NCBI RefSeq assembly: GCF_900199205.1
Contig: NZ_OBMJ01000001.1
Span: 6,751,001 to 6,815,000 of the forward strand
Direction of reading: 5' to 3'
Source of the DNA: Streptomyces sp. 1331.2
GTDB lineage: Bacteria > Actinomycetota > Actinomycetes > Streptomycetales > Streptomycetaceae
DNA: 64,000 nucleotides
The notes under the pieces are model-generated. The model was not told where the DNA came from. It was given only the letters and a program-made list of their open reading frames with translations, and searched no databases. Made by a program: the position numbers and the translations under genes. Positions 25,765-34,279 of this stretch are shown here, one piece after another (position 1 is the first letter of the stretch; each line of letters starts with the position of its first letter).

Positions 25765-26742
25765 TCAGACCCAGCCGAGCCGGGCCGCGCGCAGGCCGGC
25801 CTCGAAGCGGCTGCGGGCGCCGAGCCGCTCGATGATCGACGCCATGATCCGCCGGGCGGTGCGGGCCGAGATGTGCAGTTGGCCCGCGGCCGACTCGTCG
25901 GTGTGGCCCTGCGCGAGGAGGGCCAGCAGACAACGTTCCTGCTCGTTCGGCACGTACGAGGCATCGGACGTGTCGCTGCCGAGTGGTACGGCCGCTCCCC
26001 ACTCCCGCTCGAACAGGGCGAGCAGCGGGGCGATCATGCCCGGTGCGGAGAGGAAGAGCGCGCCCTTGCGGCTGTCCCCGGGATCGATCGGCACCAGGGC
26101 GTACGCCCGGTCGACCACCACCATGCGGGTCGGCAGCGCGGCGGCCGTACGGAACTCACCGCCCCGCTCGACCAGGGCGCGGGTGTAGCGCAGGGTCGCG
26201 GCGTCGCCGCGGACGGCGTCCAGGCCGATGGTGCGGATCGCCACGCCGCGCTGCAGGACGAGGGCGTCGTTGTGCAGCGCGGCCTCCAGCGAGGCAGGGG
26301 ACTGGGGCCCGCCGGGCATGAGGGTCAGGATCTCGTTCCCGGCCTCCAGGGCCAGGCGCTCCAGCCGCCGCTGCACCGCATCGAGTCCGGCCAGCCGCTC
26401 GACGCCGTCCGCCTGCTGGGCGCCGCCGCCCGCGCCGGCCAGGATCCTGATCAGGGCCTGCTGGCTGCCCGCCGCCTGGCGGTGGCTCCGGACCAGTTCC
26501 TCGTGCTGCTGCTCCAGCAGCCGCTGCATCCCGAGGACCGGGTCCACGACGGTGAACCTGCTGGGGGCCTCGAAGGACGCCTGGACCAACTGCAGCGCGA
26601 ACAGCCTGTCGAGGCAGTCGCGGATGCGGTCGGGCCCGACGTCCAGCTTGGCCGCGAGCTCGTCCACGCCCAGCGCCGTGTGGCTGAGCATCTCTTCGTA
26701 CACCGTCTGGTCCAGCGTCTCCAGGCAGAGCGTCACGGACAC
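25765..26742 (-). CDS. LuxR-family regulator with N-terminal TrmB-like helix-turn-helix
   Basis: 325 aa from GTG 26742, preceded by AGGAGGGAAGGCG; frames extending upstream to 26955 lack an RBS of this quality. An N-terminal winged-helix-like region (TALGVDELAAKLDVGPDRIRD) is followed by a putative sensing region and a C-terminal LuxR HTH (LLALLAQGHTDESAAGQLHI, ARTARRIMASIIERLGARS). It has no phosphoacceptor receiver domain. It is divergent from the tiny secreted peptide gene at 26994, which is typical of a regulator controlling its own neighbouring target. Probably a second pathway regulator of the NRPS cluster. Confidence 0.85.
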   Translation of the reverse strand: MSVTLCLETLDQTVYEEMLSHTALGVDELAAKLDVGPDRIRDCLDRLFALQLVQASFEAPSRFTVVDPVLGMQRLLEQQHEELVRSHRQAAGSQQALIRILAGAGGGAQQADGVERLAGLDAVQRRLERLALEAGNEILTLMPGGPQSPASLEAALHNDALVLQRGVAIRTIGLDAVRGDAATLRYTRALVERGGEFRTAAALPTRMVVVDRAYALVPIDPGDSRKGALFLSAPGMIAPLLALFEREWGAAVPLGSDTSDASYVPNEQERCLLALLAQGHTDESAAGQLHISARTARRIMASIIERLGARSRFEAGLRAARLGWV

Positions 26743-26993
26743 CGCCTTCCCTCCTGTGGTCACCCGGTGGATCCGCGTCCAGCCTGCCCGCCGGGCATCT
26801 ACGAGCCATACACGGCCAGGTCTACGCAGGTGAGCGGATGTCACAAAGCGGCCTGGACGGTTTTGCCGGTCCTGAACCCGTTCCCCCGGAGGAGTCCGGG
26901 CGGCGAGGATGGACACGTCGCCCCGGCCGGTGCCGGGCGCCCGCCGGGGGCTCACCCGGCCACCTCTCTCCCACTTCCGATGAGGGCACCGCC

Positions 26994-27161
26994 ATGACTT
27001 CTCGCATCCACGTCGTCCGTGCGGCCTGCGCCGCTGCCATCGTCCTGGCGACCGCCGTCGCCGGGCAGCCGAGTGGGCAGGGGCACCCGCAGGTGCGCGC
27101 CGCGGGGGCGCTCCACGCGGCAGGACCGGCCGTGGCCGCCGACGGCCTCATCTGGGACTGA
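26994..27161 (+). CDS. Tiny secreted peptide precursor of unknown function
   Basis: 55 aa from ATG 26994. Residues 1-22 are a Sec-type leader (MTSRIHVVRAACAAAIVLATAVA) with possible cleavage after AVA or AVAGQ; the mature part is Gly/Ala-rich and ends AADGLIWD. It lies between the LuxR-type regulator (divergent) and a 107-aa unknown gene 11 nt downstream, and leads the rightward NRPS operon. I do not recognise the family. A secreted signal that feeds back on the LuxR or SARP protein is an attractive but unproven idea. Confidence 0.6.
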   Translation: MTSRIHVVRAACAAAIVLATAVAGQPSGQGHPQVRAAGALHAAGPAVAADGLIWD

Positions 27162-27172
27162 CGCAGCCCGGC

Positions 27173-27496
27173 GTGGAGCTGACCCTCATCGCGCTCACCC
27201 CCGCCGACCCGGTCGTGGTCCGCCCGCCGGACCGCCGCCGGATCATCGATCTGCTCTGGGCCGCGGCAGCCCCCGGGGAACGCCTGGAGCACGTCAGCGT
27301 GCAGGTTCGCCCGCACGGCATCCGCCTCGGGATGTTCACCGTGGCGACGCCCGGACTGACCGCCGGAGACGCCGCGCTGGCCATCTGCCGCCGCGCGCTC
27401 GCGATCTCACCTCCGCTCAGCGGCTGGCGCATCGCCGGCGACCCATCCCTTCGACACGACGTCATCCGTCACACGACGCAAGAGGAGCATCCGTGA
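27173..27496 (+). CDS. Conserved-looking 107-aa protein of unknown function
   Basis: 107 aa from GTG 27173. No signal peptide and no known motif; it has a beta-rich start (ELTLIALTPADPVVVRPP) and an alternating pattern up to ICRRALAISPPLSGWRI. Its stop overlaps the start of the MbtH gene by 4 nt, so it is translated with the NRPS operon. I cannot assign a function; a helper of the secreted peptide upstream or of the assembly line are both possible. Confidence 0.6.
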   Translation: MELTLIALTPADPVVVRPPDRRRIIDLLWAAAAPGERLEHVSVQVRPHGIRLGMFTVATPGLTAGDAALAICRRALAISPPLSGWRIAGDPSLRHDVIRHTTQEEHP

Positions 27497-27705
27497 CCAA
27501 CCCCTTCGAGGACGAGGACGCCACCTACCTCGTCCTGGTCAACGAGGAGAACCAGCACTCCCTGTGGCCCGCCTCCCTCGCGGTCCCCCCGGGCTGGACG
27601 GCCACCCACGGCCCGGCCGGACGGCAGGACTGCCTGGACCACATCGAGAACACCTGGACCGACCTGCGCCCGGCGAGCCTGATCGCCGCCCTCAAGGAGG
27701 CGTGA
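27493..27705 (+). CDS. mbtH: MbtH-like protein (adenylation-domain activator)
   Basis: 70 aa from GTG 27493, 4-nt overlap with the gene before. It shows the full MbtH signature: NPFEDEDATYLVLVNEENQHSLWP, then VPPGW, and ENTWTDLRPASL at the C-terminus with the conserved Trp residues. MbtH proteins bind A domains and are needed for their solubility or activity. Five A domains are encoded downstream, and any of them could depend on it. Confidence 0.95.
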   Translation: MTNPFEDEDATYLVLVNEENQHSLWPASLAVPPGWTATHGPAGRQDCLDHIENTWTDLRPASLIAALKEA

Positions 27706-27709
27706 TCCG

Positions 27710-28552
27710 ATGCCGATCCAGCGCACCGCCCGCCCCCGGCACTACCTGATGTGCCGCCCCTCCCACTTCACCGTCGACTACCGCATCAACCCGTGGATGG
27801 ATCCGGCCAAGCCGACCGACACGGCGCTGGCCGTCCTGCAGTGGGAGCGGCTGTACGCCCTCTACCAGGAGCTCGGTCACACCGTCGAACTGGTGGAACC
27901 CGTACCCGGCCTGCCCGACATGGTCTACTCCGCCAATGGCGCCACGGTCCTGAACGACCGGGTCCTGGTGGCCAAGTTCCGGCACGCCGAACGCGTCGCC
28001 GAGGCGCCCGCCTACCAGGCGTGGTTCGAACAGCACGGCTACACCGAGGTGCACGCCCCCCGCCACGTCAACGAGGGCGAGGGCGACTACCTGGTCGTCG
28101 GCGACCGGATCCTGGCCGGCACCGGCTTCCGCACCGACCCGGCCGCGCACGCCGAGGCCGAGCAGGTGCTGGGCGCCCCGGTGGTGAGCCTGACCCTGGT
28201 GGACCCGCGCTTCTACCACCTGGACACCGCGCTCGCCGTGCTCGACGACGACGAGATCATGTACTTCCCGGGCGCCTTCTCGCCGGAGTCCCGCGAGATC
28301 CTGCGCTCGCTGTACCCCGACGCGCTCCTCGCCACCGAGGCCGACGCCGAGGCCTTCGGGCTCAACGCGATCTCCGACGGGCGCCACGTGCTGCTGTCCC
28401 AGACCGCGCGCGACCTCATGGCCCGGCTGGCCGAGCGCGGGTTCGAGCCGATCGGCGTCGACCTCTCCGAGCTGTTCAAGGGCGGCGGCAGCGTCAAGTG
28501 CTGCACCCTGGAACTGCGCCACGCCGCACCGGCCCCGGACGGTGCGCAGTGA
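27710..28552 (+). CDS. DDAH/amidinotransferase-superfamily guanidine hydrolase
   Basis: 280 aa, ATG 27710, 4 nt after mbtH. The sequence follows dimethylargininases: MCRPSHFTVDYRINPWMDP, FYHLDTAL (catalytic His), EGEGDYLV (acidic residue) and GGGSVKCCTLEL (nucleophilic Cys near residue 263). These enzymes hydrolyse a guanidino group, giving citrulline from (methyl)arginine. As a cluster member it may make citrulline for the NRPS or act on a bound Arg residue. A housekeeping DDAH is less likely given its place between mbtH and the NRPS genes and the 4-nt overlap with the next gene. Confidence 0.85.
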   Translation: MPIQRTARPRHYLMCRPSHFTVDYRINPWMDPAKPTDTALAVLQWERLYALYQELGHTVELVEPVPGLPDMVYSANGATVLNDRVLVAKFRHAERVAEAPAYQAWFEQHGYTEVHAPRHVNEGEGDYLVVGDRILAGTGFRTDPAAHAEAEQVLGAPVVSLTLVDPRFYHLDTALAVLDDDEIMYFPGAFSPESREILRSLYPDALLATEADAEAFGLNAISDGRHVLLSQTARDLMARLAERGFEPIGVDLSELFKGGGSVKCCTLELRHAAPAPDGAQ

Positions 28553-29616
28553 CCGGCGTACCGACGGACAGCTCACCGGTGAGCGGAGCCCCCCGGGGCG
28601 GCGCCCTCGACTGGCGCACGGAACCGGGTGCCCCCGCCACCGTCCAGGCACCCGAGCTGGCCGACGCGGCCGAAGCCCGCGCCTGGCTCGCGGACCACCA
28701 CGACGACCTGCGGGCCGGACTGCACCGTCACGGGGCGGTGTACCTGCGCGGGCTGCCGGTCCGCAGCGTGGAGGACTTCGCCCTGGTCCGCGACGAGCTG
28801 ATCCCGCGGGCGACCCCGTACCGGGAGAAGGCCACTCCGCGCAGCGACTTCGGCGGCGGTGTCTTCTCCTCCACGGACCTGCCCGCCGGACAGGCGATCA
28901 GGCCGCACAACGAGAACAGCTACACCCTGACCTTCCCGGGGCTGCTGCTCTTCGGCTGCCTGACCGCGCCCGAGGAGGGCGGCGCCACCCCGGTCGCCGA
29001 CTGCCGCGAGGTGCTGCGCACCCTTCCGGCCGAGCTGGTCGAGCGGATGCGCGCGTCCGGCTGGATCCTGACCCGCACCTACTCGGAAAGCCTCTCGGTC
29101 GCCTGGCAGTCCGCGTTCGGGACGGAGTCCCCCGAGCAGGTCGAGAAGTACTGCGCAGAGAACCACATCTCCTGCGCCTGGGATGCGGACGGCCGGCTGC
29201 GCACCAGCCAGCTGCGGCCCGGGGTCGTCCGGCACCCGCACACCGGAGAGGACGTGTGGTTCAACCACCTGGCGTTCTGGAGCCGGTTCTCCCTGGACGA
29301 CGAGATCCGCGAAGTCCTGTTGGACGAACTCGGGCCGGACGGGCTTCCGTTCGACACCGGGATCGACGACGGCATCCCGCTCACGGCGGCGGACCTGGAG
29401 AGCATCAACACCGCGTACGAGAACGCCACCGTGCGCCGCGCCTGGCAGCCGGGCGACCTCCTGCTGGTCGACAACGTCCTGACCGCGCACGCCCGCGACC
29501 CCTTCCGGGGCGAGCGCCGGATCGTGGTCGCCATGGGCGAGCCGGTCTCGGTGTACGACTGCGCACCGATCGTCGCCCCGCGCGCGACCGCCACCACGGC
29601 GGTGTCCCATGGCTGA
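28549..29616 (+). CDS. TauD/SyrP-like Fe(II)/2-oxoglutarate dioxygenase
   Basis: 355 aa, GTG 28549 overlapping the previous stop by 4 nt. The iron ligands are visible as HNE in IRPHNENSY (about residue 123) and the distal His in DNVLTAHARDPF (about residue 313); a downstream Arg binds 2-oxoglutarate. It has the SyrP-type extension relative to TauD. Relatives hydroxylate amino acids bound to carrier proteins at the beta carbon (Asp in syringomycin, Glu in kutzneride). It overlaps by 8 nt with the free A-T didomain gene, so I infer that it oxidises the amino acid tethered there. Confidence 0.85.
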   Translation: MTGVPTDSSPVSGAPRGGALDWRTEPGAPATVQAPELADAAEARAWLADHHDDLRAGLHRHGAVYLRGLPVRSVEDFALVRDELIPRATPYREKATPRSDFGGGVFSSTDLPAGQAIRPHNENSYTLTFPGLLLFGCLTAPEEGGATPVADCREVLRTLPAELVERMRASGWILTRTYSESLSVAWQSAFGTESPEQVEKYCAENHISCAWDADGRLRTSQLRPGVVRHPHTGEDVWFNHLAFWSRFSLDDEIREVLLDELGPDGLPFDTGIDDGIPLTAADLESINTAYENATVRRAWQPGDLLLVDNVLTAHARDPFRGERRIVVAMGEPVSVYDCAPIVAPRATATTAVSHG

Positions 29617-31336
29617 CCCGCAGGCCCTGGTGCGCCGGTTCGTGCAGAGCGCCCGGTCGTTCCCGGACCGGGCCGCCGTGCACGGCGCCGACGGGACCCT
29701 CACCTTCGCCGAACTGGGCGAGCGCACGGCCCGGCTGGCCGGGGCGCTGCGCGCGCTCGGCATCGGCCCTGGCGACCGGGTGGGGGTGAGCGTGCCCAGG
29801 GGAACGGACTGGGTCGTGGCCCCCCTGGCCGTCTGGCGGGCGGGCGCCGCCTACGTGCCGCTCGATCCGGCGTACCCCGATGACCGGCTCGCCTTCGTCG
29901 CGGCCGACGCCGGACTGCGCGCGGTGATCTCGGACACCGGCCGGCCCTCGTGGGCGGACGGCCTGCCGGTGCTGAGCCCCCACCAGCCGGGCCGGCCGGA
30001 CGAGGAGCCGGAGGACGCCGTGGGTGACTCGTCCGCCCCGGCGTACGTCATCTACACCTCCGGGTCGACCGGACGTCCCAAGGGGGTGGAGGTCGCGCAC
30101 GCGGGTGTCGCCGCACTGGTGGCGGGCCTGGAGGAGCGCGGCGTCTACCCGACCGGGCACCGGGTGGTCGGATGGAACGCCAGCCTGTCCTTCGACGCGT
30201 CCGTGCAGCAGTGGGTCAGGGTCTGCCGGGGGGACACCCTGGTCGTCCTGACCGACGAGGACCGCACCGACCCCGGCCGGCTGGACGCGCTGCTCGACGA
30301 GCACGCCGTGACGGACCTCGACTCCACCCCGTCCCACTGGCAGCTGATCGGTCCGCGGCTGCGGCCCGGCCGGGCCCTGCGGCTGCTGCTCGGCGGCGAG
30401 CCGGTGCCCGAGCAGCTGTGGCGGTCGCTGGCCCGGTCGGAGTCGCCGGAGGCGTGGAACCTCTACGGCCCGACCGAATGCACCGTCGACGCCACCGCGA
30501 CCCGCATCACCGGGGACGCCCCACGCCTCGGCGACAGCCTGGCCCACGTGCGCGCCCATGTGCTCGACGGCGCGCTCAGGCCCGCCACCACGGGAGAGCT
30601 GTACCTGGCCGGTCCGGCCGTGGCCGTCGGGTACGTCGGACGGCCGGGACTGACCGCCGAACGGTTCGTCGCGGATCCGTTCGCCGCCGACGGCACCCGG
30701 ATGTACCGCACGGGGGACGAGGTCCGGCGCCGGCCGGACGGCGCACTGGAGTTCCTCGGCCGCACCGACCGCCAGGTCAAGATCCGTGGGTTCCGGGTGG
30801 AGCCCGGCGAGTTGGAGGACCGGCTGCGCGCGCACCCCCACGTCACCGCGGCCGTTGCCGCGCCGCGCTCGGGCCCGGACGGGGACACCTTCCTCGCGGC
30901 CTACTACGTCGAGGCACCGGGAGGGAGGGTGAGCGGTGAGGAACTGCGTGCCCACTGTGCCGCCACGCTGCCCGGGCACCTCGTACCGTCCGTCCTCGTG
31001 CGGATGGACGCGCTGCCCCTGACCCCGAACGGCAAGGTGGACACCGCCGCGCTGCCCGCCGTCACGTCGGTGCCGAACACCGCCGCCCAGCCTCTCCGGA
31101 CGGAGCTCGAACGGCTGATCGCCGACGTCTGGGCCGATGTGCTCGGCCGCGAAACCGTCCACGCGGACGAGAACTTCTTCGCCCTCGGCGGCCACTCGCT
31201 GGTGGCGCTGCGGGTGGTCTCCCGCCTCAAGCGGGAGGCCGGGATCGTGCTGCGGACCAAGGACGTCTACCGGTTCCCCCGGCTGAGCGACCTGGCCCGC
31301 CACGCGGAGTCGGTCCGTGCGGGGGCGGTCTCGTGA
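29609..31336 (+). CDS. Free-standing NRPS A-T didomain, predicted Gln/Glu-like specificity
   Basis: 575 aa. A domain residues about 1-490 (YTSGSTGRPKG near 147, YGPTE near 290, YRTGDE near 370, NGKVD near 475) and one T domain with GGHSL (Ser 530). Residues at the ten specificity positions, read by alignment to GrsA, are D-A-Q-D-L-G-L-V-D-K, one change from the published Gln code DAQDLGVVDK. No C domain is present, so it cannot itself extend a peptide. It likely feeds the A-less C-T module at the end of the NRPS at 38947-46815. The reading of the code by eye carries some uncertainty. Confidence 0.85.
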   Translation: MADPQALVRRFVQSARSFPDRAAVHGADGTLTFAELGERTARLAGALRALGIGPGDRVGVSVPRGTDWVVAPLAVWRAGAAYVPLDPAYPDDRLAFVAADAGLRAVISDTGRPSWADGLPVLSPHQPGRPDEEPEDAVGDSSAPAYVIYTSGSTGRPKGVEVAHAGVAALVAGLEERGVYPTGHRVVGWNASLSFDASVQQWVRVCRGDTLVVLTDEDRTDPGRLDALLDEHAVTDLDSTPSHWQLIGPRLRPGRALRLLLGGEPVPEQLWRSLARSESPEAWNLYGPTECTVDATATRITGDAPRLGDSLAHVRAHVLDGALRPATTGELYLAGPAVAVGYVGRPGLTAERFVADPFAADGTRMYRTGDEVRRRPDGALEFLGRTDRQVKIRGFRVEPGELEDRLRAHPHVTAAVAAPRSGPDGDTFLAAYYVEAPGGRVSGEELRAHCAATLPGHLVPSVLVRMDALPLTPNGKVDTAALPAVTSVPNTAAQPLRTELERLIADVWADVLGRETVHADENFFALGGHSLVALRVVSRLKREAGIVLRTKDVYRFPRLSDLARHAESVRAGAVS

Positions 31337-32103
31337 GCGCCCCGGACACCACCGTGGTGCGCCTGAAGCACAGCCGTGACCCGGCCCGCACCCTGGTGTG
31401 CCTCGGCTTCTGCGGCGGCGGCACCGCGACCTACCACTCCTGGATCCCGGCGCTGCCGCACGACGTGGACCTGGTGGCGATCTGCTACCCGGGGCGTGAA
31501 GGGCGCTTCGCCGAGGAGTACGCGCAGACGTGGACCGAGCTCGCCGCGGACGCCGCGCAGGGCGTCGCCTCGGTCGCGGCGCAGGGACCGTACGTCCTGT
31601 TCGGCCACAGCATGGGCGGCTGGATGGCCTTCGACGTCACCGCCCGGCTCGCGGCGGCGGGCGTCCCCGCGCCACAGGCCCTGGTCGTCTCCGCCTGCAA
31701 CGCCCCGGACCGGGGGGTGACCGACCGGGACCGCTTCCTGGCGCAGGGGCAGCGCGACGACGAGCTGCTCGACTGGATGCGCACCCACGGCCTGCTGCCA
31801 GAGCACGTCCTCGATGAACCCGAACTCACCGAGATGGCCGTGGAGTTGATGCGTGCCGACCTGTGCGCCCGGGACACCTTCCGCTACACCCCGGGGACCC
31901 GGATCGACGTGCCGCTCCAGGTGTTCTCCGGCGACCGGGACCCGGTGATCGGGGACGACGTCGCCTCCCGCTGGGCGGGCCTGACCAGCGGTGCGTTCCG
32001 CCACGACGTCCTGCCGGGAGGTCACTTCTACACGCCCGAGACCTGGCGCGACCTTCCGACCCGGATCGCCTCGCTCACGTCTCCCGCCACCGCCGCCCTC
32101 TGA
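31333..32103 (+). CDS. Type II thioesterase-like alpha/beta hydrolase, candidate aminoacyl shuttle
   Basis: 256 aa, GTG 31333, 4-nt overlap with the A-T gene. It has the nucleophile elbow LFGHSMGGW (Ser about residue 94), acid in FSGDRDPV and His in LPGGHFY. The N-terminal oxyanion region reads CLGFCGGGTATYHSW where most type II thioesterases have FPHAGG. Family role: removal of wrong acyl groups from T domains. Because the neighbours form an in-trans loading set, it may instead move the amino acid to the A-less module, as SyrC does with a Cys nucleophile; the Ser here makes plain editing equally possible. Confidence 0.85.
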   Translation: MSAPDTTVVRLKHSRDPARTLVCLGFCGGGTATYHSWIPALPHDVDLVAICYPGREGRFAEEYAQTWTELAADAAQGVASVAAQGPYVLFGHSMGGWMAFDVTARLAAAGVPAPQALVVSACNAPDRGVTDRDRFLAQGQRDDELLDWMRTHGLLPEHVLDEPELTEMAVELMRADLCARDTFRYTPGTRIDVPLQVFSGDRDPVIGDDVASRWAGLTSGAFRHDVLPGGHFYTPETWRDLPTRIASLTSPATAAL

Positions 32104-32117
32104 CGAACGGCCCAACC

Positions 32118-33179
32118 ATGACCTTCTCTCCCGCATTCGGCATCAGCCATGTCGAATTCCACGTCGCCGACGTCGACTCGGCCGCGGCCGAGCTGACCGA
32201 CCGCTACGGCTTCCGCCCGGTGGCCCGCGCCTCATCCGCCGAGGCGAGCTCCCTCGCACTGCGCCAGGGCCGCATCGTCCTCGTCCTCACCCAGGCACGC
32301 TCGCCGCACCACCCGGGAGCCGGCTACGTCCTGGCGCACGGGGACGGCGTCGCCGACATCGCGCTGACCGTGGCCGACGTACCCGCCGTCTTCGACGAGG
32401 CGGTCTCCCGCGGGGCGGTGCCGCTCGCGGTGCCGCGCCGCCACCCCGACGGCCGGACCACGGCGGTGCTGGCCGGATTCGGCGACGTGGTGCACACGCT
32501 CGTCGATCCCGGGCCCACCGCAATCCCGCCGGGCTTCACCGTGCTGCCGGACGCCGCGCAGGACCGCGGCGACGAACTCCTGGAGGAAATCGACCACTTC
32601 GCCGTCTGCCTGCCGTCCGGGGAACTGGAGCGCACGGTGGACTTCTACACGCGGGTGCTCGGCTTCCGCATGATCTTCCAGGAGCTGATCAGGGTCGGTG
32701 CCCAGGCCATGGACTCCAAGGTGGTGCAGAGCGCCTGCGGCGAGGTCACCCTGACCCTGATAGAGCCCGACACGAGCGCCGAGCCCGGCCAGATCGACCG
32801 CTTCCTGGCCGAACACGGCGGGGCCGGCGTCCAGCACGTGGCCTTCGCCTCCCGCGACATCGTCCGGGCCGTCGGCACGCTGCGCGAGCGCGGCGTCGAG
32901 TTCCTGAGCGTCCCCGACGCCTACTACACGATGCTCGCCGACCGCCTCGAACTGACCCGGCACAGCACCTCCGAGCTGCACGGGATCAGCGTCCTGGTCG
33001 ACGAGGACCACGACGGCCAGCTGTTCCAGATCTTCACCCGCTCCACCCATCCGAGGCGCACGCTGTTCCACGAGGTGATCGAGCGCTTCGGCGCCCGCAC
33101 CTTCGGCAACGGCAACATCAAGGCGCTGTACGAAGCCGTCGAGGCGGAGCGCCTGAGCACCGGGGCGGTGCCGCGGTGA
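32118..33179 (+). CDS. hmaS: 4-Hydroxymandelate synthase
   Basis: 353 aa, ATG 32118. HPPD-fold Fe(II) enzyme with ligands His160 (IDHFAV), His240 (VQHVAF) and Glu319 (FHEVIER). The sequence follows known HmaS closely (LRQGRIVLVLT, HGDGVADIA, FGDVVHTL, DEDHDGQLFQIF, STHPR) more than housekeeping HPPD. It converts 4-hydroxyphenylpyruvate to 4-hydroxymandelate. With the next two genes it completes the three-step route to p-hydroxyphenylglycine (Hpg), the amino acid predicted for one A domain of the NRPS. All three overlap by 4 nt. Confidence 0.93.
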   Translation: MTFSPAFGISHVEFHVADVDSAAAELTDRYGFRPVARASSAEASSLALRQGRIVLVLTQARSPHHPGAGYVLAHGDGVADIALTVADVPAVFDEAVSRGAVPLAVPRRHPDGRTTAVLAGFGDVVHTLVDPGPTAIPPGFTVLPDAAQDRGDELLEEIDHFAVCLPSGELERTVDFYTRVLGFRMIFQELIRVGAQAMDSKVVQSACGEVTLTLIEPDTSAEPGQIDRFLAEHGGAGVQHVAFASRDIVRAVGTLRERGVEFLSVPDAYYTMLADRLELTRHSTSELHGISVLVDEDHDGQLFQIFTRSTHPRRTLFHEVIERFGARTFGNGNIKALYEAVEAERLSTGAVPR

Positions 33180-34279
33180 GCGCTCACGGCACGGGCCGCG
33201 ACCCCGTACGGCTGGAGGAGTTCGCCGAACTCGCCCGCCGGACACTGCCCCGGGAGGTCTGGGACTTCATCGAAGGCGGCAGCGGCGAGGAACTGACCCT
33301 GGCCGCCAACCGCTCCGCACTGGACCGGATCGGGATCGTGCCCCGGGTCCTCGCCGGCGCGGCGGGGAGCGACACCGAGGCCGAACTCCTCGGCGCCCGC
33401 GCGGCCCTGCCGGTCGCCGTCGCACCGATGGCGTACCAGCGGCTGGTCCACCCCGAGGGCGAACTCGCCACCGCCCGCGCGGCCGCGGCCGCGGGCGTGC
33501 CGTTCACCGTGAGCACGCTGAGCAGCCAACCGGTCGAGGCCGTCACCGCGCTGGGCGGCACCACCTGGTTCCAGCTCTACTGCCAGCAGGACCCGGCGGC
33601 CACCACGGAGCTGGTCCGGCGCGCCGAGGAAGCCGGCTGCGCGGCGCTGATGGTCACCGTGGACGTGCCCTCGATGGGCCGGCGGCTGCGCGACCTGCGC
33701 AACGGCTTCGCGCTGCCCACCGACGTGGCGGCCGTCCACCTCGACCCGGCCGGTACCCGCCGGGCCCGGGAGCGGCAGCCCGGTGTCTCGGCCGTGGCGC
33801 AACACACGGCCGAGACCTTCGCCCGCTCCCTGGGCTGGGACGATCTCGCCCGGCTCCGCGGCGAGACGCGGCTGCCCCTGATCGTCAAGGGGATCCTCGA
33901 TCCGGGCGACGCCGCCACCGCAGCCTCCGTCGGCGCCGACGCCGTCGTCGTCTCCAACCACGGCGGCCGCCAACTGGACGGCGCAGTGGCCAGCGTGGAC
34001 ATGCTGCCCGCCGTACGCGAAGCCGTCCCCGCCCGCTGCCAGGTGCTGCTGGACAGCGGGATCCGCGGCGGCACCGACGTCCTCAAGGCCCTGGCACTCG
34101 GCGCGAGCGGCGTCCTGCTGGGCCGCCCCGTCCTGTGGGGCCTGGCCGCCGACGGCGAGGAGGGGGTGAGGCGGGTCCTGCGCCTGCTGCGCACCGAGCT
34201 GCACTCCGCCCTGGAGCTGTCCGGCTGCACCGGCCCGGCCGACGCACCGTGGCTCTCGGTCCGGGGGGCGGCCCGATGA
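33176..34279 (+). CDS. hmo: 4-Hydroxymandelate oxidase (FMN alpha-hydroxy-acid oxidase)
   Basis: 367 aa, GTG 33176. FMN-dependent TIM barrel: FIEGGSGEELTL, VAPMAYQRLVHPEGE, the catalytic-base segment VVSNHGGRQLDG with His, LIVKGIL and LDSGIRGGTDVLKALALGA. In the glycolate oxidase/mandelate dehydrogenase family it oxidises 4-hydroxymandelate to 4-hydroxyphenylglyoxylate. Sits between hmaS and hpgT with 4-nt overlaps on both sides. Confidence 0.93.
   Translation: MSAHGTGRDPVRLEEFAELARRTLPREVWDFIEGGSGEELTLAANRSALDRIGIVPRVLAGAAGSDTEAELLGARAALPVAVAPMAYQRLVHPEGELATARAAAAAGVPFTVSTLSSQPVEAVTALGGTTWFQLYCQQDPAATTELVRRAEEAGCAALMVTVDVPSMGRRLRDLRNGFALPTDVAAVHLDPAGTRRARERQPGVSAVAQHTAETFARSLGWDDLARLRGETRLPLIVKGILDPGDAATAASVGADAVVVSNHGGRQLDGAVASVDMLPAVREAVPARCQVLLDSGIRGGTDVLKALALGASGVLLGRPVLWGLAADGEEGVRRVLRLLRTELHSALELSGCTGPADAPWLSVRGAAR

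Noticed and set aside
32118..33179. Housekeeping 4-hydroxyphenylpyruvate dioxygenase
   Set aside because: The sequence follows 4-hydroxymandelate synthases more closely and is locked in a 4-nt-overlap cassette with hmo and hpgT.
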